From NCBI GenBank assembly GCA_017484005.1, contig JAFUTY010000010.1:1-32495 (forward strand): a stretch of DNA of 32,495 nucleotides, written 5' to 3'. This document shows, piece by piece, positions 17,002 to 24,477 of this stretch. The position numbers were made by a program, and so were the translations under genes. This stretch comes from Selenomonadaceae bacterium (GTDB taxonomy: Bacteria > Bacillota > Negativicutes > Selenomonadales > Selenomonadaceae). Each line of letters starts with the position of its first letter. The first letter of the stretch is position 1. The notes under the pieces are model-generated. The model searched no databases. It saw only the letters and a list, made by a program, of their open reading frames with translations, and was not told the DNA's origin.

Positions 17002-18105
17002 TTGAGCAGTAGATCTTCTCGGCAGCTTGATATTCCTTTGATTTTTGCGACGCTTGCTATCATCGTTATCAGTCTCGTTATCATCGGCTCTGCAACTCAC
17101 GTCAACGATGCAGGTTCAGAAAGATTCTATTTCGTTCAGCGGCAGGGATTATTTGCATTCGTCAACATCCTATTCGCGATTTTCTTTCTGAATTTTGATT
17201 ATCGAGGACTTCAAGAATATGGAACAAAACTCTACATTTTTAATTTGATCATGCTCCTCGCCGTCATGTTTATGGGACAGTCTGCACTCGGTGCGCAGCG
17301 GTGGATTCAATTAGGTCCAATATCGATTCAGCCATCGGAATTTTCCAAGTTGATAATGATTATTTGTCTTGCGTCAGTATTGCAGGATCGAGTCGGAAGA
17401 ATCAATTCACTATCGGAATTTCTGCCGATCGCTGGATACATTTTAATTCCATTCGTTTTAGTTTTGAAACAGCCGGATCTCGGAACATCTCTAGTTTTCA
17501 TGGCGATCTTTTTCGGAATGATTTTTATCTGCGGAATCAAAATCAAAGTTTTAATCGCGATATTTTTAGCCGGAGTTGCAAGCTTTCCAATACTCTGGCA
17601 GTTTTTAAAAGATTATCAGAAAATGCGAATTATGGTATTTCTCGATCCGAACGTCGATCCTTTAGGCTCAGGTTATCACATAATTCAATCGAAAATCGCG
17701 ATTGGTTCTGGATTGATGTTTGGAAAAGGATTATTCCAGGGGACGCAGAGCCAATTGAATTTTTTGCCGGAGAATCATACCGATTTCATTTTTTCAGTTG
17801 TCGGTGAGGAATTGGGATTCATCGGCGCGGCAATTTTATTGATTCTATATTTGATCATTCTTTGGCGTGGACTTCATATTGCGCGGGATGCTGGCGATGT
17901 TTTTGGAAGACTCCTCGCAATTGGAATCACATCAATGCTCGCGTTTCATATTCTTGTCAACGTCGGAATGACAACTGGAATCATGCCTGTCACTGGAATT
18001 CCTCTCCCGCTGATGAGTTATGGAGTCAGTTCTCTCACGACAAATATTTTAGCGATCGCGATTTTATTAAACATCGGTCAGCGAAAAAATAAACTCAGTT
18101 TTTAG
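17002..18105 (+). CDS. rodA: Peptidoglycan glycosyltransferase RodA (SEDS family)
   Basis: A 367-residue SEDS polymerase with about ten transmembrane helices. It polymerises lipid II glycan strands for elongation with a partner class B penicillin-binding protein. Characteristic segments are SALGAQRWIQLGPISIQPSEFSKL, LKQPDLGTSLVFMAI, the outer loop GTQSQLNFLPENHTDFIFSV that holds the catalytic region, and PLMSYGVSSLTTN near the end. Length and lack of the long FtsW N-terminus favour RodA over FtsW/SpoVE. Start is TTG with AGGAAGG-type Shine-Dalgarno. The partner PBP2 and mreBCD are not in the window; the next gene is an unknown membrane protein 12 bases away. Confidence 0.93.
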   Translation: MSSRSSRQLDIPLIFATLAIIVISLVIIGSATHVNDAGSERFYFVQRQGLFAFVNILFAIFFLNFDYRGLQEYGTKLYIFNLIMLLAVMFMGQSALGAQRWIQLGPISIQPSEFSKLIMIICLASVLQDRVGRINSLSEFLPIAGYILIPFVLVLKQPDLGTSLVFMAIFFGMIFICGIKIKVLIAIFLAGVASFPILWQFLKDYQKMRIMVFLDPNVDPLGSGYHIIQSKIAIGSGLMFGKGLFQGTQSQLNFLPENHTDFIFSVVGEELGFIGAAILLILYLIILWRGLHIARDAGDVFGRLLAIGITSMLAFHILVNVGMTTGIMPVTGIPLPLMSYGVSSLTTNILAIAILLNIGQRKNKLSF

Positions 18106-18117
18106 CGAGGTGATTTC

Positions 18118-18615
18118 ATGCTCGCGAAAATCTTTGCGATATTTTGGTTTCTCGTCGCATGTCATGACGTGCTCGAAACGTTTGTCTTTCCCAAGATTCT
18201 CGGCGATGAAAATACAAAAATCGATCTTCAATATGCTAAAGAATCGGCGCAGGATTTTATGAATCTCAAATCGCTCGCGTCAGTTCGAACGATGAAACGA
18301 ATCATGGTTTTAATTGCGATTCTGTCTGCACTGATTCACGCGCTCGGCTTTTATCTCACATACATTTTTGGAAATTTTGACGATGATTATGAAAAAATTT
18401 TTTATGGAATCGTGATAGTCGCAGCGTTAGATTTTCTCGTAGGATTATTCCGCGCGTCAAATTTCATGAAGAATTTTCGACAAGATACAAGCGTCGATGA
18501 AGTTGCAGAAAATTTTCTCAAGGCAAATAGTCGCAATGCTGTCTTGCATTTTATCGCATGCATCGGGATTTTTTTGACGTCGCTGCGATTGATTCTCGAA
18601 TTATTCTTCAATTAG
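18118..18615 (+). CDS. Uncharacterised membrane protein downstream of rodA
   Basis: A 165-residue protein that I do not recognise. Hydrophobic segments are at about residues 3-17, 62-85 (ending with two aromatic residues before FGNFDDDYEK), 96-112 and 145-163, so three or four membrane passes are likely. Between segments 1 and 2 lies a charged stretch of about 40 residues (KILGDENTKIDLQYAKESAQ), and between 3 and 4 a polar loop with VDEVAENFLKANSRN. It has a good Shine-Dalgarno (GAGGTGA) before ATG, is 12 bases behind rodA, and is followed by a terminator, so it is the last gene of the rodA transcript. A role in wall synthesis is only suggested by position. Confidence 0.75.
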   Translation: MLAKIFAIFWFLVACHDVLETFVFPKILGDENTKIDLQYAKESAQDFMNLKSLASVRTMKRIMVLIAILSALIHALGFYLTYIFGNFDDDYEKIFYGIVIVAALDFLVGLFRASNFMKNFRQDTSVDEVAENFLKANSRNAVLHFIACIGIFLTSLRLILELFFN

Positions 18616-18619
18616 TGAT

Positions 18620-18655
18620 ATAGATCTCGGCGAAATTCCGTCGAGATTTTTTTGT
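18620..18655 (+). terminator. Terminator of the rodA transcript
   Basis: A 9-bp stem with one G-T pair (ATCTCGGCG with CGTCGAGAT, loop AAATTC) followed by seven T. It separates rodA and the unknown membrane gene from the EamA gene. Confidence 0.85.
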
Positions 18656-18674
18656 TCGGGAGGAGTGATTTGAA

Positions 18675-19088
18675 TTGTGGCTTATCTTCGCAATTTTATC
18701 AGCGATTTTTGCCGCATTGACTTCGATTCTCGCAAAAGTTGGGATCGATGGAGTCAATTCGAATCTCGCAACAGCAATTCGAACTATAGTTGTCGTCGGA
18801 ATGTCATGGATAATGGTATTTCTTACTAATGCTCAAACAGGTTTGCATGAAATTTCGACGCGGAGCTGGATTTTTTTAATTGCATCTGGATTCGCAACGG
18901 GAGCATCATGGCTTTGCTACTATCGAGCGTTGCAACTCGGTGAAGTTTCGAAAGTCACAGCGATTGATAAATTCAGCGTCGTGATAACTTTCATTCTTGC
19001 ATTTGTATTTTTACATGAAGAATTTTCGACAAAATCGATCATCGGCTGCATTTTGATCGGCGCGGGAACATTGATCATGGTTTTATGA
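18675..19088 (+). CDS. Half-size EamA/DMT-family membrane protein
   Basis: A 137-residue protein made of a single EamA domain with about five hydrophobic helices, beginning LIFAILSAIFAALTSILAKVGI and containing the conserved FATGASWLCYYRALQLGEVS and IDKFSVVITFILAFVFLHE, then the closing IIGCILIGAGTLIMV. Full-length EamA transporters carry two such domains; half-size members must work as dimers, as in small multidrug or undecaprenyl-aminoarabinose flippase relatives. Start is TTG with GGAGG about eleven bases upstream. It is followed after 12 bases by the deaminase gene. Substrate is unknown. Confidence 0.82.
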   Translation: MWLIFAILSAIFAALTSILAKVGIDGVNSNLATAIRTIVVVGMSWIMVFLTNAQTGLHEISTRSWIFLIASGFATGASWLCYYRALQLGEVSKVTAIDKFSVVITFILAFVFLHEEFSTKSIIGCILIGAGTLIMVL

Positions 19089-19100
19089 GGAGTGATTTTA

Positions 19101-19547
19101 ATGAATCGACCGGATTGGGATGAATATTTTTTGGAAATCGCTCGAGCTGTCGGTGAGCGAGCGACCTGTCTTCGTCGAAAATATGGCGCGGTGATTGTCA
19201 AAGATCGAATCATTATCAGCGCGGGATATAATGGATCTCCTCGCGGCGAAAAAAATTGCATTGATACAAATTTTTGCATGCGCGAGAAATTGAAAATTCC
19301 AAAGGGCGAGCGATATGAATTATGTGTTGCAGTTCATGCGGAACAGAACGCGATTATCAATGCAGATCCGGAAAAAATGATCGGTGCGACAATTTATATT
19401 TATGGAGTCAACGTCGCTGATGGAACTTTAGCGAGTGGCGAGCCATGTTTACTCTGCCGCCGAATGATCAAGAATGCGCGAATCGAAAAAGTCGTATATT
19501 TTGACGCAGATGGAAATCTAATCTCGAAATTCGCTCAAGATTTTTGA
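19101..19547 (+). CDS. dCMP deaminase (ComEB-type)
   Basis: A 148-residue zinc deaminase. It has the cytidine/deoxycytidylate deaminase signature: HAEQNAI with zinc-binding His and catalytic Glu, and PCLLCRRMI with the two zinc-binding Cys. The N-terminus RPDWDEYFLEIARAVGERATCLRRKYGAVIV and the GYNGSPRG substrate loop are typical of dCMP deaminases, which convert dCMP to dUMP for dTMP synthesis. Firmicutes homologues are often named ComEB; no other com gene is here. A GTG at 19092 is in frame but lies within the Shine-Dalgarno (GAGGAGT), so ATG 19101 is preferred. Confidence 0.92.
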   Translation: MNRPDWDEYFLEIARAVGERATCLRRKYGAVIVKDRIIISAGYNGSPRGEKNCIDTNFCMREKLKIPKGERYELCVAVHAEQNAIINADPEKMIGATIYIYGVNVADGTLASGEPCLLCRRMIKNARIEKVVYFDADGNLISKFAQDF

Positions 19548-19570
19548 AATATGTCTGAAAAGCTTTAAAA

Positions 19571-19599
19571 TTGACGAATCAGAATCTCGGCAGTAAAAT
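19571..19599 (+). promoter_or_regulatory. Sigma-70 type promoter for wecA-orf-wecB
   Basis: TTGACG, exactly 17 bases, then TAAAAT in the 82-base gap between the deaminase and the wecA-like gene. It is the strongest promoter match in this gap and would drive the three polysaccharide-related genes. Confidence 0.6.
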
Positions 19600-19629
19600 T
19601 CGCGCGATGAAAATCTGGAGGTGTTTTTG

Positions 19630-20667
19630 ATGCCTGAATATCTTTTTGCATTTGTAATTTCTCTCGGAATTGCACTCTGCATCATGCCGGGAGTCATTTT
19701 ATTCGCTAAGAAAACTGGCGCTATGGATGCACCAGATCAACGCAAAGTTCATAAAAAACCTGTCCCGCGAATCGGTGGAATTGGAATTTTTTTAGCATTC
19801 ATAATTTCGATTATAACTTGCATGGCGACGAATAACCTTTCGACGGAAACAGTCAACGAGCTCCTTGGAATTCTTGTTTCCGGCTCGATTATCGCGATTG
19901 TTGGAATTATTGACGATTATAAAAATCTCCCTGCGAAAGTGAAACTCTGTGGACAAATTTTCGCGGCAGTAGTTTTAGTCTGCATTTTTGACGTCAGAAT
20001 CGATTTCATTACAGATCCGTTCGGCGATTACATCTATCTCGATTATTTTGCAATTCCTGCAACGATCTTTTGGCTTGTCGGGCTGACTAATACAGTGAAT
20101 TTGATTGATGGGCTCGATGGTTTAGCCGCTGGAGTTGCGACGATTGCATCGATCACGATTTTCTTAGTCGCATTGGAGCAGAATATTTTATTGGTTGCAG
20201 TTTTGACAGCCGCGCTCGCTGGATCTGCGATTGGATTTTTGTATTACAACTTCAATCCCGCGCGAATTTTCATGGGCGACACTGGAAGCATGTTTTTGGG
20301 ATTCACTCTCGCGAGCATTTCGATTATCGGTGCTGTGAAAAGTGCTGCGACTATCGCTCTGATTGTTCCGATTCTTGCATTGGGACTCCCGATTTTCGAT
20401 ACAACTTTCGCAATTTGGAGAAGATATCGCGGCGGCGTCTCGATTTTCAAACCGGATAAAGGTCATTTGCATCATCGACTCCTCGATTTGGGATTCACTC
20501 AACGCCAGGCAGTTTTGTTGATGTATGTTATCAGTGCGCTCTTGGGATTGAGTGCTGTCGCTTTGACTGAAACTAGTGCAACGATTTCGATTGCGATCGT
20601 TGTTGGAGTTGTGACTCTCGTTGTCTATGGAGCAAAACGTCTCGGAATTCTTCAATTGCAGCATTAA
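19630..20667 (+). CDS. Undecaprenyl-phosphate GlcNAc-1-phosphate transferase (WecA/TagO family)
   Basis: A 345-residue polytopic enzyme that moves GlcNAc-1-phosphate from UDP-GlcNAc to undecaprenyl phosphate, the first step for many surface polymers. Visible family motifs: DAPDQRKVHKKPVPRIGG near the N-terminus, GIIDDYKNLPAKVKL with the catalytic Asp pair, NLIDGLDGLAAG, FMGDTGSMFLGF, and the sugar-nucleotide selecting KGHLHHRLLDLGFTQRQ. Its close neighbour wecB supplies UDP-ManNAc, matching the TagO plus epimerase pairing used for wall teichoic or enterobacterial-common-antigen type polymers. GTG at 19621 is in frame but overlaps GGAGG, so ATG 19630, eight bases downstream, is chosen. Confidence 0.93.
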   Translation: MPEYLFAFVISLGIALCIMPGVILFAKKTGAMDAPDQRKVHKKPVPRIGGIGIFLAFIISIITCMATNNLSTETVNELLGILVSGSIIAIVGIIDDYKNLPAKVKLCGQIFAAVVLVCIFDVRIDFITDPFGDYIYLDYFAIPATIFWLVGLTNTVNLIDGLDGLAAGVATIASITIFLVALEQNILLVAVLTAALAGSAIGFLYYNFNPARIFMGDTGSMFLGFTLASISIIGAVKSAATIALIVPILALGLPIFDTTFAIWRRYRGGVSIFKPDKGHLHHRLLDLGFTQRQAVLLMYVISALLGLSAVALTETSATISIAIVVGVVTLVVYGAKRLGILQLQH

Positions 20668-20682
20668 TCGGAGGTGAGTCAA

Positions 20683-20943
20683 ATTTCAATCGCGATTGTT
20701 CTATGTTTCGATTCGAGCTGCGTCAATGCATATCTCGAAGTTTTCAGCGTCGATGTTGACGAGATGTATGTGGCGCATGCGATTCTCTTCGATTTGCGAA
20801 ATGAATTCGAGCGGCGATTTTTCCTCGAACATTTCAATTTGTATGAGACGGGCGAAGAATTTCCGATGTCTGAGGCGCGAGAATATTTCATCGCGTCATT
20901 AAAAGATGTGTTGTTAGGAGAAAATTCATGTTCAAAGTCATGA
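20683..20943 (+). CDS. Small unknown protein between wecA and wecB, start uncertain
   Basis: An 86-residue acidic protein I do not recognise. It begins hydrophobic (SIAIVLCFDSS), then is polar and rich in aromatic and acidic residues (LRNEFERRFFLEHFNLYETGEEF). It ends inside wecB with a 16-base overlap, which fits coupled translation. Start is a problem: GTG at 20674 lies within the Shine-Dalgarno GGAGGTG itself, and the only codon at proper distance (eight bases) is ATT at 20683. I give 20683; 89 residues would result from GTG. The reading frame being open from the Shine-Dalgarno to the wecB overlap supports a real gene, but not strongly. Confidence 0.6.
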   Translation: MSIAIVLCFDSSCVNAYLEVFSVDVDEMYVAHAILFDLRNEFERRFFLEHFNLYETGEEFPMSEAREYFIASLKDVLLGENSCSKS

Positions 20944-22037
20944 CAATTTTCGGAACGCGTCCTGAAGCTATCAAAATGTCCCCAGTGATTCTCGAGCTCA
21001 AAAAATTTCCTGATGAAATCGAGACACTCGTGACGGTGACAGCGCAGCATCGCGAAATGCTCGATCAAGTTTTGGATCTTTTCGAAATCAAGCCGGATTT
21101 TGATCTCAACATCATGTCGCAAGGACAAACTCTATTCGATATCACGACTCGAGCACTCAATGGACTCGACAAAATTTTTTCCGAGACAAATCCAAATCTC
21201 GTTTTAGTTCATGGAGATACAACGACAACATTTTCGAGCTCACTCGCGGCGTTTTATCATCAAATCGCGGTGGGACATGTCGAGGCAGGACTTCGAACAT
21301 TCAACAAATATTCGCCATATCCGGAAGAGATGAATCGAAAACTCACCAGCGCAATTTCAGATCTCAACTTCGCGCCGACAAAAATCTCTCGAGATAATTT
21401 GTTGCGTGAGGGAGTTTCATCTGAAAAAATTTTTGTGACTGGAAATACTGTCATCGATGCACTTCATCAGACGCTCAAACGAGAATTCAAATTCGATTCG
21501 GAATTAGAAAATTCAATGAGAGATTCGCGAGTCATTCTAGTCACAACACATCGACGCGAGAATCTCGGTGAGCCGATGCGTCATGTTTATCAAGCGTTGA
21601 AAGATCTTCTCGAAAAATTTTCAGATCTCAAAATAGTTTTTCCAGTTCATAAAAATCCTCGAGTCAGAAAAATCGTCGAGGAGGAGTTGGGCGGAATCGA
21701 TCGAGTGATTTTAATCGAGCCGCTTGATTATGAACCGTTCGCGAATTTGATGAATCGATCGACTTTGATTTTGACAGATTCGGGCGGAGTTCAAGAAGAA
21801 GCTCCATCGCTCGGCAAACCTGTTTTGGTTCTTCGAGATACAACTGAACGTCCAGAGGCGATTGAATCTGGAACGGTGAAACTCGTCGGAACATCCAGAG
21901 AAAAAATTTTCGAGACAGCGGCAGAATTATTATCGAATCCAGAATCTTATCGAGCAATGGCTGAGGCTCACAATCCATACGGCGACGGACATGCGGCTGA
22001 GAGAATTGTCGCGACGATCAGAAATTTTGCAAAATAA
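20928..22037 (+). CDS. wecB: UDP-N-acetylglucosamine 2-epimerase, non-hydrolysing
   Basis: A 369-residue epimerase that interconverts UDP-GlcNAc and UDP-ManNAc. Motifs: GTRPEAIKMSPVI at the N-terminus, VHGDTTTTFSSSLAAFY, GHVEAGLRT, the PEEMNRKL catalytic loop, TGNTVIDAL, VTTHRRENLGEPM and the nucleotide-binding DSGGVQEEAPSLGKP followed by RDTTERPEA. The ATG at 20928 has AGGAG upstream inside the end of the small unknown gene. With the wecA-like gene it supplies activated sugars for a surface polysaccharide. A terminator directly follows. Confidence 0.96.
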   Translation: MFKVMTIFGTRPEAIKMSPVILELKKFPDEIETLVTVTAQHREMLDQVLDLFEIKPDFDLNIMSQGQTLFDITTRALNGLDKIFSETNPNLVLVHGDTTTTFSSSLAAFYHQIAVGHVEAGLRTFNKYSPYPEEMNRKLTSAISDLNFAPTKISRDNLLREGVSSEKIFVTGNTVIDALHQTLKREFKFDSELENSMRDSRVILVTTHRRENLGEPMRHVYQALKDLLEKFSDLKIVFPVHKNPRVRKIVEEELGGIDRVILIEPLDYEPFANLMNRSTLILTDSGGVQEEAPSLGKPVLVLRDTTERPEAIESGTVKLVGTSREKIFETAAELLSNPESYRAMAEAHNPYGDGHAAERIVATIRNFAK

Positions 22038-22050
22038 ATCCACAAATAGA

Positions 22051-22097
22051 AAAATCCCCGACAGATCGCAATTGATCTATCGGGGATCTTTTTTTAT
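22051..22097 (+). terminator. Terminator after wecB
   Basis: A 14-bp stem with one mismatch (22054-22067 with 22074-22087), loop GCAATT, followed by a T run. It ends the wecA-wecB transcript. Confidence 0.9.
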
Positions 22098-22131
22098 TTT
22101 ACGAGAAAAGTAGCAAACGATGAGAATAGTA

Positions 22132-22161
22132 GCCCAATAATGGGTCAAGCGTCACGCTTGT
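22132..22161 (-). repeat. Short palindromic repeat, copy 1 (after flavodoxin)
   Basis: A 27-base sequence (22135-22161) found again without change at 23218-23244. It folds as two small hairpins: CCCA/TGGG with loop ATAA, and CAAGCG/CGCTTG with a 3-base loop. It abuts the flavodoxin stop codon, at the 3' side of that minus-strand gene. A diverged version ends each 212-bp repeat at the window end. Confidence 0.85.
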
Positions 22162-22586
22162 CATGCGTTTGCGAGAGATGCACCAAGTTTTTTGCATTCC
22201 TCGACTGCTTCATCATCTGGAGCGTCTTGAGTGACAAATGCTCCGACGAGTTTTGCACCAGTTGCTTCGGTGCGAGATTTCCAATCCTCGAGATATTTTC
22301 CTTCGCCCCAGCCCCAAGATCCGAAGAGAACGACAGGTTTTCCAGAAATCAATGCTTCAGCGTCTGCGAAATATGGCTCGAAAGATGCTTCCTCGAGAAC
22401 TTCATCGCCCATCGCTGGACATCCAAATGCAACTGCATCGTAATCAGCGATTTCGCTCGCCTTTGTTGAATCGACATCGATAAGATTGACTTCCGCGCCA
22501 GCAGATTTTGCTCCATCCGCAACAGCATTCGCCATCGCTTCAGTGTTGCCAGTGCCTGACCAATAGACGACCAGAACTTTGCTCAT
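22161..22586 (-). CDS. Flavodoxin
   Basis: A 141-residue short-chain flavodoxin, a cytoplasmic FMN-binding electron carrier. The FMN phosphate loop is [12 protein letters not shown] at residues 10-21; the two flavin-stacking loops are around [12 protein letters not shown] (about 55-66) and [14 protein letters not shown] (about 89-102). The ATG has GAGAGGAG upstream. It begins 22 bases after the CCA end of the tRNA-Arg gene on the same strand, so it is probably transcribed from the tRNA promoter and released by tRNA 5'/3' processing. In anaerobes such flavodoxins feed electrons to radical SAM enzymes; NrdG upstream is one, but a link is not shown. Confidence 0.95.
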   Translation of the reverse strand: MSKVLVVYWSGTGNTEAMANAVADGAKSAGAEVNLIDVDSTKASEIADYDAVAFGCPAMGDEVLEEASFEPYFADAEALISGKPVVLFGSWGWGEGKYLEDWKSRTEATGAKLVGAFVTQDAPDDEAVEECKKLGASLANA

Positions 22587-22608
22587 AAAAATTCTCCTCT
22601 CAAATTTA

Positions 22609-22685
22609 TGGTGCGATTGGCGCGATTCGAACGCACGACCGTCTGCTTAGGAGGCAGATGCTCTATCCATCTGAGCTACAACCGC
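22609..22685 (-). tRNA. tRNA-Arg, anticodon CCU
   Basis: A 77-base cloverleaf with encoded CCA. Acceptor arm GCGGTTG pairs with CAATCGC (one G-T pair), D arm GCTC/GAGC, anticodon stem TCTGC/GCAGA with loop CTCCTAA, so anticodon CCT reading AGG; T arm GTGCG/CGCGC with TTCGAAT loop. Discriminator base is A. Confidence 0.96.
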
Positions 22686-22701
22686 GCCTTTGAACTTGCG
22701 A

Positions 22702-22730
22702 ATTCTATCACGCGCGATTGAAAAAGTCTA
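22702..22730 (-). promoter_or_regulatory. Promoter for tRNA-Arg and flavodoxin
   Basis: On the minus strand TAGACT, exactly 17 bases, TAGAAT, about 16 bases before the tRNA 5' end. It overlaps the last codons of nrdG. Confidence 0.5.
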
Positions 22731-23184
22731 GCGAGCGAATGATCCGTTGATTTCTTGAGCCGCGAAATTCAAGCGTCGGATCTTTTTGCGATTCGATAAA
22801 TTCCCCATCGATTAAAACGTCTGTGATTCGAAGAAGTTTCAATTGAGATTCATCGTTTCGACTCAAAATTTCTTCGAGAGTGTTGCCTGTATAAGTCCAA
22901 ACATCTAGATCTGGAGATTTCACTGCGTTCGCAATTTCAAAACATGCCTCAGCCTGCTCGAATGGCTCTCCGCCACTGAATGTAATTCCATCGAGCAAAG
23001 GATCTTCAAGAATCTCGCGAATGATTTCCGATGTATCGATTAAACTTCCGCCCGAAAAATTCCATGTCTGTGGATTTTGACAACCTTGACAGTGTCGCGC
23101 ACATCCTTGACAGAAAATCGCATATCGAATTCCCTCGCCATCGACGATCGAATTTTTTTCTAAGCCAGCGATTCTAATTCTCAT
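22708..23184 (-). CDS. nrdG: Anaerobic ribonucleotide reductase activating protein NrdG
   Basis: A 158-residue radical SAM activase. The cluster motif CARHCQGC (CxxxCxxC) lies near residues 29-36 with an extra Cys two positions before, and TFSGGEPFEQA is the SAM-binding GGEP motif. The family installs the glycyl radical on NrdD, which makes deoxynucleotides without oxygen. NrdD, the usual neighbour, is not in the window. ATG at 23184 has GGAGG seven bases upstream. A near copy of its first 31 bases lies just upstream at the end of ctpA, see the duplicated segment; the original start may have been there. Confidence 0.92.
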   Translation of the reverse strand: MRIRIAGLEKNSIVDGEGIRYAIFCQGCARHCQGCQNPQTWNFSGGSLIDTSEIIREILEDPLLDGITFSGGEPFEQAEACFEIANAVKSPDLDVWTYTGNTLEEILSRNDESQLKLLRITDVLIDGEFIESQKDPTLEFRGSRNQRIIRSLDFFNRA

Positions 23185-23274
23185 GAATTGCCTCCAAAAT
23201 TAGGATCAAACATTGCTCAATAATGGGTCAAGCGTCACGCTTGTTTTTTTCTAAGCCAGAGATTCTAATTTTCA
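23153..23274 (-). repeat. Duplicated nrdG 5' end flanking a palindromic repeat
   Basis: The 31 bases at 23153-23183 (first codons of nrdG) match 29 of 31 bases at 23244-23274 (last codons and stop of ctpA plus the following bases). The copies are direct, 91 bases apart. The 60 bases between contain a new Shine-Dalgarno, a partial repeat word GGATCAAAC (23203-23211) and palindromic repeat copy 2. Confidence 0.85.
23215..23244 (-). repeat. Short palindromic repeat, copy 2 (after ctpA)
   Basis: Bases 23218-23244 are identical to copy 1 at 22135-22161. As there, it sits just past the stop codon of a minus-strand gene (ctpA) in the same orientation. Confidence 0.85.
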
Positions 23275-24452
23275 AAGTGATCCCTCGCAATTTCAATCGC
23301 TTTATCGAGTTGAGTATCTGATGAATAATCCGGAGGCAATTCAACTTCAACATCCGGCTGAATCCCCTCGCCATCGATTGATCTTCCGCTTGGAGTGTAA
23401 TATTTCGCGATTGTCAATTTCAATCCATCGTCGCGAAACATCGGCATCACAACTTGAACTGATCCTTTGCCGTAAGATCGAGTTCCAACTAGAGTTGCTG
23501 CATTTGTATCTTGCAGTGCACCAGCTAGAATTTCCGATGCGCTCGCTGAATTTCCATCGATTAAAACTACAAGCGGAACAGTTTTTTCATCGAGATTCGA
23601 ATCATAAATTTCCTCTTTGCCGCCTTTGTCAACGACTGAAACGATTCTACCTTTTGGAACGAGCATTCGAGAAATATCAACGCAGCTCGTCAAAACTCCA
23701 CCAGGATTTTCGCGCAAATCGATTATCAACGCTTTCATGTTTTTCTTTTGCAATTCGCGATACATCGAATCGAATTCATCACCGGAATTTTCGCTGAATG
23801 ATGAAATTCGAATGTAACCAATCGGATCGCTGGTGAAAATTTTGGAATTCTCAACTTCTTCATTCAACATTCGACCGGCAACAGTTTTCAATTTGATAAC
23901 GTCGCGAGTGATTTGATAATCGCGATCATCTTCGCCCGCTCGACGAATTGACAGTGTCACCGGAGTTCCAGCCTCGCCGCGAATTCGAAATGGAATCTCT
24001 TCCGATGAAAGTTCAGTGACTGGAGTTGCATCGACAGCTAGAATTTGATCGTTCGCTTTCAATCCAACTTTTTCGCCAGGAGATCCAGGCATCACTGAAA
24101 TGATTCGCACCATGTCATTTTGAAATCCCATGTAAACTCCAATCCCACCAAAACTTCCAGAAGTCTGGTCGTGAAGCTGACGGAAGAAATTTTTGTCGAG
24201 ATAGACTGAATGCGGATCGTTCAAAGATTTTACCAATCCAGAAATCGCGCCATCGATTATCGATTCGTCGTCAACTGGATTTACATATCGCGTTTCGATG
24301 AATCTTTTTGCCGCGATGAATCTGAGAAGATTGATTGTTCGCTCGGGAGTTAAGCCGAGAATCAATGCAACGATTGAAAATGAAACGAAGATCGTTGCAA
24401 TTGACGTCAAGATCACTGTGATTATCGTTTTCTTTGTAGGTTTTTCGATCAT
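23265..24452 (-). CDS. S41-family C-terminal processing peptidase (CtpA-type)
   Basis: A 395-residue secreted or membrane-anchored serine protease. Residues about 8-35 are a transmembrane anchor; a PDZ domain spans about 90-175 (GGIGVYMG, VMPGSPGEKVGLKANDQILAVD); the S41 catalytic core follows with DLRENPGGVL, the catalytic Ser in GNSASASEILAGALQD and the catalytic Lys in GTRSYGKGSVQ. CtpA proteases act outside the cytoplasmic membrane, in many bacteria trimming proteins that control wall hydrolases; the upstream gene encodes an M23 hydrolase. A TTG at 24467 is in frame without Shine-Dalgarno; GAGGT five bases before ATG 24452 decides the start. The C-terminus coincides with a duplicated piece of nrdG. 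Confidence 0.93.
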   Translation of the reverse strand: MIEKPTKKTIITVILTSIATIFVSFSIVALILGLTPERTINLLRFIAAKRFIETRYVNPVDDESIIDGAISGLVKSLNDPHSVYLDKNFFRQLHDQTSGSFGGIGVYMGFQNDMVRIISVMPGSPGEKVGLKANDQILAVDATPVTELSSEEIPFRIRGEAGTPVTLSIRRAGEDDRDYQITRDVIKLKTVAGRMLNEEVENSKIFTSDPIGYIRISSFSENSGDEFDSMYRELQKKNMKALIIDLRENPGGVLTSCVDISRMLVPKGRIVSVVDKGGKEEIYDSNLDEKTVPLVVLIDGNSASASEILAGALQDTNAATLVGTRSYGKGSVQVVMPMFRDDGLKLTIAKYYTPSGRSIDGEGIQPDVEVELPPDYSSDTQLDKAIEIARDHFEN

Positions 24453-24477
24453 TTGTACCTCGCTCAATATTCATAAT

